Shown here: one piece after another, positions 58,734 to 64,000 of the stretch
Layout of the letters: each line of letters begins with the position of its first letter
Position numbering within the stretch: the first letter of the stretch is position 1
Origin: Streptomyces sp. CB02400
Lineage (GTDB): Bacteria > Actinomycetota > Actinomycetes > Streptomycetales > Streptomycetaceae
DNA: 64,000 nt
Assembly (NCBI RefSeq): GCF_001905725.1
Contig: NZ_LIWB01000003.1
Span: 1 to 64,000 of the forward strand
Direction of reading: 5' to 3'
Made by a program: the position numbers and the translations under genes
The notes under the pieces: model-generated
Told to the model about the DNA's origin: nothing
Databases searched by the model: none
Seen by the model: only the letters and a program-made list of their open reading frames with translations

Positions 58734-60506
58734 TCAGTCCTTGATCTCGCAGATCGCCGCACCGGAGGTGATGGAGGCGCCGACCTCCGCGCTCAGGCCC
58801 TTGATCGTGCCGGACCGGTGGGCGTTGATGGGCTGCTCCATCTTCATCGCCTCCAGGACGACGACCAGGTCGCCCTCCTTGACCTCCTGCCCCTCCTCCA
58901 CGGCGAGCTTGACGATCGTGCCCTGCATCGGAGAGGCGAGGGTGTCGCCCGAGGCCACCGGGCCCGACTTCTTCGCCGCCCGCCGCTTCGGCTTCGCGCC
59001 CGCCGCCAGCCCCGTACGGGCCAGGGACATGCCCAGCGAGGCCGGGAGCGAGACCTCCAGACGCTTGCCGCCGACCTCGACGACGACCGTCTCGCGGTCG
59101 ACCTCTTCCTCCGCCCCCGCGTCGACCGCGGCGGCGAACGGCTTGATCTCGTTGACGAACTCCGTCTCGATCCACCGCGTGTGCACCGTGAACGGTTCGG
59201 CCGAACCGGTGAGCTCGGGTGCGAACGCCGGGTCCCTCACCACCGCACGGTGGAACGGGATGGCCGTGGCCATGCCCTCGACCTGGAACTCCTCCAGCGC
59301 ACGGGCGGCCCGCTCCAGCGCCTCCTTGCGCGTACGCCCGGTGACGATCAGCTTCGCCAGCAGCGAGTCCCACGCCGGGCCGATGACCGACCCCGACTCC
59401 ACGCCCGCGTCCAGCCGCACACCCGGCCCCGACGGTGCGTCGAAACGGGTGACGGTACCGGGCGCCGGGAGGAAGTTACGCCCCGGGTCCTCACCGTTGA
59501 TGCGGAACTCGAAGGAGTGACCCCGCAGCACCGGATCGCCGTACCCCAGCTCCTCACCGTCGGCGATGCGGAACATCTCCCGCACCAGGTCGATCCCCGC
59601 GACCTCCTCGGTCACCGGGTGCTCCACCTGCAGACGCGTGTTGACCTCCAGGAAGGAGATCGTGCCGTCCAGGCCGACGAGGAACTCCACCGTGCCCGCG
59701 CCGACGTAGCCGGCCTCCTTCAGGATCGCCTTGGAGGCGGAGTACAGCTCCTCCATCTGGGCGTCCGACAGGAAGGGGGCGGGAGCCTCCTCGACCAGCT
59801 TCTGGTGCCGCCGCTGCAGCGAGCAGTCACGGGTGGAGACCACGACCACGTTGCCGTGCTGGTCCGCCAGGCACTGCGTCTCCACGTGGCGGGGCTTGTC
59901 CAGGTAGCGCTCGACGAAGCATTCACCGCGACCGAAGGCGGCGACCGCCTCGCGCACCGCGGAGTCGTACAGCTCCGGCACTTCTTCCAGCGTCCGCGCG
60001 ACCTTCAGACCGCGTCCGCCACCACCGAACGCCGCCTTGATCGCGATCGGCAGCCCGTGCTCCTCCGCGAAGGCGACGACCTCCTCCGCACCGCTCACCG
60101 GATCGGGCGTACCCGCCACCAGCGGAGCACCCGCGCGCTGCGCGATGTGCCGGGCGGCGACCTTGTCACCGAGGTCACGGATGGCCTGCGGCGGCGGGCC
60201 GATCCAGATCAGGTCCGCGTCCAGCACCGCCTGGGCGAACTCCGCGTTCTCGGAGAGGAAGCCGTAGCCGGGATGGATGGCGTCCGCGCCCGACTCACGC
60301 GCGGCCTTCAGCACCTTGTCGATGTCGAGGTAACTGGTGGCCGGAGTGTCACCGCCCAGGGCGAACGCCTCATCCGCGGCGCGGACATGCAGAGCGTCCC
60401 GGTCCGGGTCGGCATAGACGGCAACGCTCGCGATTCCGGCATCCCGGCAGGCCCGGGCAACGCGGACAGCGATTTCGCCACGGTTGGCGATGAGCACCTT
60501 GCGCAC
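58734..60506 (-). CDS. accA2: Acyl-CoA carboxylase biotin-carrying alpha subunit
   Basis: The 590-residue bifunctional subunit has a biotin carboxylase domain (1 to about 450). It shows [48 protein letters not shown] (ATP grasp), [17 protein letters not shown] and [21 protein letters not shown]-terminal biotin carrier domain has biotinylated Lys555 in EAMKM. It carboxylates biotin with ATP and bicarbonate and passes CO2 to beta subunits such as PccB, encoded nearby, to make malonyl- or methylmalonyl-CoA. GTG 60506 has a strong AAGGAGG about 9 nt upstream. The length equals that known for S. coelicolor AccA2. Confidence 0.96.
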   Translation of the reverse strand: MRKVLIANRGEIAVRVARACRDAGIASVAVYADPDRDALHVRAADEAFALGGDTPATSYLDIDKVLKAARESGADAIHPGYGFLSENAEFAQAVLDADLIWIGPPPQAIRDLGDKVAARHIAQRAGAPLVAGTPDPVSGAEEVVAFAEEHGLPIAIKAAFGGGGRGLKVARTLEEVPELYDSAVREAVAAFGRGECFVERYLDKPRHVETQCLADQHGNVVVVSTRDCSLQRRHQKLVEEAPAPFLSDAQMEELYSASKAILKEAGYVGAGTVEFLVGLDGTISFLEVNTRLQVEHPVTEEVAGIDLVREMFRIADGEELGYGDPVLRGHSFEFRINGEDPGRNFLPAPGTVTRFDAPSGPGVRLDAGVESGSVIGPAWDSLLAKLIVTGRTRKEALERAARALEEFQVEGMATAIPFHRAVVRDPAFAPELTGSAEPFTVHTRWIETEFVNEIKPFAAAVDAGAEEEVDRETVVVEVGGKRLEVSLPASLGMSLARTGLAAGAKPKRRAAKKSGPVASGDTLASPMQGTIVKLAVEEGQEVKEGDLVVVLEAMKMEQPINAHRSGTIKGLSAEVGASITSGAAICEIKD

Positions 60507-60846
60507 GATTGAGGCTCCCTCCTTGAAACAAGCCGAGTTTAGGGACTGCCGACACGGCACTTCGACCCGTCCCCACTGGTGAGCTTGCCCACACGGAGCG
60601 TGATACGAGGCTCGCTCGACCCGCGAAAGCCCTTGTCGCACCTCGGTACGCAGGACTCCTCCCGGAAACCCTAGCCGTCCTGTGTGGTCAAGGTCTCTGT
60701 GAGAGCGTGCTGCGGCCCACTCCGTTTCTTTGTGGAGTCCCTACGAATGGCCCAATGATTCTTTGCCCTCCGCAGAACCCTTGTACCGAGGTTTACCCGT
60801 TAGTAGCCTTCGCGTCGGCCCGAACATACTCGGGGTAACCACAAGC
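60507..60846. promoter_or_regulatory. Divergent promoter region accA2 / membrane protein
   Basis: This 340-base region contains no gene. It is less G+C-rich than its surroundings near 60660-60800, as expected for back-to-back promoters, and includes the accA2 Shine-Dalgarno (60524-60518). Confidence 0.5.
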
Positions 60847-61362
60847 GTGCTCGAAAGTGGGTGGGGGCCGGTGGTGCGCAGACCGGTGGCGTGGGTCGTG
60901 GCGCTCGTACTGTTCGCCGAGGCGCTCGGCATAGCGGCGCTGAACTGGTTCCTGGGCGTCGTCGTCGACCGGCAGGACATGTCGCTGGCCGGTCTCGACC
61001 CGGACATGATGTCGACGTCCTCGAAGATCGGCGGAATCGTCTTCGGGCTCTACTTCGCGCTGTGCGGCCTGGTGGCCCTGCTGGTCGCCCTGCGCGACCG
61101 GGCGCCCGCCGGGCTCGGCCGGGTGCTGCTGATCAGCGCGGCGGTGGTGCACGCGCTGCTGGGCGCGGCCACATGGGGCCTGGTCGGCCCGGCCGCGTTC
61201 CTCTACATGGTGGTCGTACTCGCGCTCATCGTGCTGCTGCTGATGACGTACGACGGCCGTCCGGAGCAGCCGGCCGACGCCGGGTCCGGCGCCGCTCCCG
61301 AGAGCGGCGCCGGCGGTGACGGCTCGCCGGTCACGCCTCCGGCTGCGCCCACAGCTCCGTGA
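60847..61362 (+). CDS. Four-helix integral membrane protein
   Basis: The 171-residue protein has four hydrophobic helices (about 13-33, 58-78, 87-105 and 112-132) and an acidic/Gly/Pro-rich cytoplasmic tail. No known enzymatic domain is seen; [26 protein letters not shown] and [30 protein letters not shown] are the conserved-looking parts. The start is ambiguous: GTG 60847, or GTG 60871/60874 closer to the first helix. Its 3' end overlaps the convergent maf gene by 32 bases. Function unknown. Confidence 0.75.
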   Translation: MLESGWGPVVRRPVAWVVALVLFAEALGIAALNWFLGVVVDRQDMSLAGLDPDMMSTSSKIGGIVFGLYFALCGLVALLVALRDRAPAGLGRVLLISAAVVHALLGAATWGLVGPAAFLYMVVVLALIVLLLMTYDGRPEQPADAGSGAAPESGAGGDGSPVTPPAAPTAP

Positions 61363-61951
61363 TGCCGACGCCGAGGTCGGCGAGGAGGCGCCGGACCAGG
61401 GGCAGGCTGATGCCGATGACGTTGCCGTGGTCGCCGTCGATGCCGTCGATGAACGGGGCCGAGCGGCCGTCCAGGGTGAACGCCCCGGCGACGTGGAGCG
61501 GTTCGCCGGAGGCCACGTAGGCGGCGATCTCCTCGTCGGTGGGGTCGCCGAAGCGGACCACGGTGGAGGCGGTGGCGGAGACATAACGGCCGCTGACGGT
61601 GTCGTACACGCAGTGGCCGGTCTGCAGCGTCCCCGCGCGGCCCCGCATGGACTTCCAGCGGGCGGTGGCCTCCTCGGCGTCCGCGGGCTTGCCGAGGGCC
61701 TGGCCGTCCAGTTCCAGGACCGAGTCGCAGCCGATCACCAGCGCGCCCTTGACCTCGGGCTTCGCGGCGACGACGGACGCCTTGGCCTCGGCCAGGGCGA
61801 GCGCGAGATCGGCGGGGGTGGGGGCGGTGACGGCGTCCTCGTCGACCCCGCTGACGATCACCTCGGGGTCCAGCCCGGCCTGGCGGAGCAGCCCGAGCCG
61901 GGCGGGGGACTGGGAGGCGAGCACGAATCGCCTGCGGCGCTGAGCAGTCAT
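61331..61951 (-). CDS. maf: Maf family nucleotide pyrophosphatase
   Basis: The 206-residue house-cleaning enzyme has [31 protein letters not shown] at the start (the conserved SxSPxR loop), [24 protein letters not shown] (catalytic Asp of the DSV motif), [16 protein letters not shown] and [18 protein letters not shown]. Maf proteins hydrolyse non-canonical or selected pyrimidine/methylated NTPs to NMPs and are linked to septum formation. It is the last gene of a leftward group pccB, epsilon subunit, mmpB, maf. Confidence 0.93.
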   Translation of the reverse strand: MTAQRRRRFVLASQSPARLGLLRQAGLDPEVIVSGVDEDAVTAPTPADLALALAEAKASVVAAKPEVKGALVIGCDSVLELDGQALGKPADAEEATARWKSMRGRAGTLQTGHCVYDTVSGRYVSATASTVVRFGDPTDEEIAAYVASGEPLHVAGAFTLDGRSAPFIDGIDGDHGNVIGISLPLVRRLLADLGVGITELWAQPEA

Positions 61952-61983
61952 GTCCTCAGGTTAGTCACCTGAGCCGGGCCGCA

Positions 61984-62112
61984 TCACCGCACGCCGATCA
62001 CGAGCATCGCCAGCACCATGGCCATGGCCAGGAGAACGCTCAGCCTCCGCAGCATGTCCTGCGTGTCCCGCAGTTCTTCGGGCGGCTCGTTCTCGGGGTC
62101 GGACCACAGCAT
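61984..62112 (-). CDS. mmpB: MmpB small morphogenic membrane protein
   Basis: This very short gene encodes 42 residues: MLWSDPENEPPEELRDTQDM, then LRRLSVLLAMAMVLAMLVIG and VR. It has a polar acidic N-terminus and a single transmembrane helix, matching the family annotated as morphogenic membrane protein MmpB in Streptomyces, usually placed between maf and the carboxylase epsilon gene as here. ATG 62112 has GGTGG a few bases upstream. It probably acts at the cytoplasmic membrane during morphological development; the mechanism is unknown. Confidence 0.85.
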   Translation of the reverse strand: MLWSDPENEPPEELRDTQDMLRRLSVLLAMAMVLAMLVIGVR

Positions 62113-62167
62113 GCCACCAGCGTGGGGCTGGAGTCGGGGAGGGCGCCTGAGTACGGGTACTTAAGTT

Positions 62168-62209
62168 GGGGCGCGGCGTTGTTCCTCTGTGCGCGGTTCC
62201 CCGCGCCCC
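62168..62209. terminator. G+C-rich hairpins after the epsilon subunit gene
   Basis: GGGGCGCGG (62168-62176) can pair with CCGCGCCCC (62201-62209), or the inner GCGCGG-TTCC-CCGCGC (62191-62206) can form. Either could end pccB-epsilon transcription ahead of mmpB. Confidence 0.5.
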
Positions 62210-62223
62210 TGAGCTGGTTGTCG

Positions 62224-62430
62224 CTAGCCAGGCCAATATGTGCGGGTCCAGGACACCGGGCCCGGGCGCGGGACGCTGTGGGCCGCGATCCGGGACGGGT
62301 CGGACCAGGAGTCGCGGGGGGTGGGCGCGCCGGGCGGTACGGCTGACGCCGCCGCGGCGCGCGCCCGGACCACCGCCAGTGCGGCGGCCAGCTCCTCGGG
62401 GGTGGGGTTGCCCCGTACGACCTTGATCAC
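62224..62430 (-). CDS. pccE: Acyl-CoA carboxylase epsilon subunit
   Basis: The 68-residue protein has the epsilon-subunit pattern: IKVVRGNPTPEELAAALAVVRAR, an Ala/Pro linker and a C-terminal SWSDPSRIAAHSVPRPGPVSW. Epsilon subunits are found only in actinobacterial acyl-CoA carboxylases. They stimulate and stabilise the alpha-beta complex. GTG 62430 has AAGGAG 6 nt upstream and lies 9 bases after the pccB stop, so the two are co-translated. Confidence 0.93.
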   Translation of the reverse strand: MIKVVRGNPTPEELAAALAVVRARAAAASAVPPGAPTPRDSWSDPSRIAAHSVPRPGPVSWTRTYWPG

Positions 62431-62439
62431 GTCGGCTCC

Positions 62440-63999
<1,560 letters not shown>

Positions 64000-64000
64000 G

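Noticed and set aside
57649..59520. 623-codon open frame on the plus strand across the right repeat arm and into accA2
   Set aside because: It covers repeats and the antisense of accA2, with no recognisable domain.

Overview
The window is chromosomal DNA from a Streptomyces very close to the S. coelicolor group. It is about 70% G+C, uses GTG starts freely, and has dense translationally overlapping genes. It carries the AfsQ1/AfsQ2/SigQ regulators next to nucleoside-catabolic genes, with accA2 and pccB at the right edge. No rRNA, tRNA, CRISPR array or prophage is visible.

Region 1 (1-2.9 kb): the tail of a methylmalonyl-CoA mutase, a LysE-type exporter, and a divergent FAD monooxygenase/TetR pair with two matching operator palindromes. 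Region 2 (3.1-18.2 kb): a cell-surface glycopolymer locus. It has a NeuB-like sialic/Kdn acid synthase, a CMP-sugar synthetase fused to a HAD phosphatase (with an unusual 118-residue insertion), two GT2+polysialyltransferase-like pairs arranged symmetrically around an acyltransferase, further glycosyltransferases and a methyltransferase. No UDP-GlcNAc 2-epimerase is present, which fits a Kdn (teichulosonic acid) polymer better than Neu5Ac. A small antitoxin/PIN-toxin pair, the toxin frameshifted, follows.

Region 3 (19.2-30.8 kb): an M20 amidohydrolase, then a nucleoside uptake and breakdown cluster. It comprises two paralogous BmpA-type lipoproteins separated by a TnpB insertion element, an ABC ATPase, two permeases, cytidine deaminase and thymidine phosphorylase. 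Region 4 (30.8-44.7 kb): an AEC transporter, a STAS protein, an ECF sigma factor with a SnoaL-like tail, MFS/LysR, a degenerate hydrolase, adenosine deaminase, small envelope proteins, the afsQ2-afsQ1/sigQ locus with an AfsQ1 box, and a uridine kinase-like gene. Region 5 (44.7-47.4 kb): an accessory pocket with a gene remnant and a 531-residue protein bearing the N-terminal AGNxA...QR signature seen in cargo of contractile injection systems and in polymorphic toxins.

Region 6 (47.4-58.7 kb): a second nucleoside-catabolic group (half-length and full aldehyde dehydrogenases, deoC, a phosphopentose/hexose mutase, purine nucleoside phosphorylase), plus a PH-like membrane protein, a gamma-glutamylcyclotransferase, LpdA and a DeoR regulator. 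Imperfect inverted repeats of roughly 0.7-0.8 kb flank the PNP-to-DeoR block. Region 7 (58.7-64 kb): accA2, a membrane protein, maf, the 42-residue mmpB, the epsilon subunit and pccB (truncated by the window edge), which form an acyl-CoA carboxylase.

The palindrome CTACGCGCGTAG, or its left half, occurs in front of six genes or operons: both bmpA genes, the ABC ATPase, add, deoC and pnp. This links the scattered genes into one probable nucleoside regulon. It would import nucleosides, deaminate them (Cdd, Add), phosphorolyse them (DeoA, PNP), isomerise the sugar phosphate (mutase), cleave deoxyribose-5-P (DeoC) and oxidise the acetaldehyde (aldehyde dehydrogenase). At least ten genes have a TAnnnT-like -10 hexamer exactly 6-7 nt before the start codon, which implies leaderless mRNAs and helps fix several starts.
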